From Bacteroidaceae bacterium (GTDB lineage: Bacteria > Bacteroidota > Bacteroidia > Bacteroidales > Bacteroidaceae), in contig CAAGDO010000231.1 of the NCBI GenBank assembly GCA_900768625.1, positions 1-5,648 on the forward strand: a stretch of DNA of 5,648 nt, in the 5' to 3' direction. Position numbers and translations under genes: made by a program. A model generated the notes under the pieces. It did no database searches. It was not told the DNA's origin and saw nothing but the letters and a program-made list of their open reading frames with translations. Below are positions 5,566 to 5,648 of the stretch, piece by piece; position 1 is the first letter of the stretch; the number at the start of each line of letters is the position of its first letter.

Positions 5566-5648
5566 TTCACCACAGAGCCCCTCCCCTGAGCAAAACGGGA
5601 AATAACATTTCCATCTCTACGCTACAGATTCTCCTGAAAGTAGTTATC
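5566..5648. other. Right-edge sequence without recognised gene
   Basis: The segment is short, with a pyrimidine-rich patch (CCCCTCCCCTG) at about 5578-5588. A short open stretch exists on each strand at the edge but without a start, family motif or useful length. A gene end entering from outside the window cannot be excluded. Confidence 0.3.

Overview
The window looks like a stretch of a Bacteroidota chromosome, most likely of the order Bacteroidales (a Prevotella- or Bacteroides-like gut or oral bacterium). Four things point there. One gene encodes an AAA-ATPase-like/PD-(D/E)XK protein of a type highly expanded in that group. A KefB-like antiporter carries a universal-stress-like tail. A -7 box of the form TAnnTTTG with an upstream TTGAC is present. 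Most starts lack a Shine-Dalgarno sequence. All three convincing genes lie on the minus strand.

Layout, left to right. Bases 1-356 hold no gene but are dense in palindromes: GC-rich hairpins of the GCGTGC...GCACGC type, a CATTGGCGG core, and a perfect 30-bp palindrome followed by a T run that would terminate the gene to its right. Bases 357-1919 (minus) encode a 520-residue AAA-ATPase-like protein with an apparently intact C-terminal nuclease motif. Bases 1920-2417 are intergenic. They hold a decayed inverted copy of the left-hand repeat, a candidate promoter for the ATPase gene, and a 33-bp tandem repeat that multiplies the promoter's upstream box. Bases 2418-2984 (minus) encode a small helical protein, probably HEAT-like, whose ATG overlaps the stop codon of the next gene. 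Bases 2984-5089 (minus) encode a 701-residue monovalent cation:proton antiporter. Bases 5090-5648 hold no gene. They contain a Shine-Dalgarno sequence, a terminator-like hairpin in the antiporter leader, and a second composite palindromic repeat in the same orientation as the left-hand one.

How the parts relate. The antiporter and the helical protein form a translationally coupled pair, probably handling K+ or Na+/H+ exchange and its control. The ATPase/nuclease is a separate unit with visibly lower GC than the antiporter. It sits between inverted copies of a roughly 43-bp repeat, which suggests acquisition or mobilisation of a cassette, although scattered copies of a common repeat family would give the same picture. 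The genes themselves belong to known families. The most unusual material is the non-coding repeat architecture: three related composite elements (two direct, one inverted) plus a diverged relative at the left edge.
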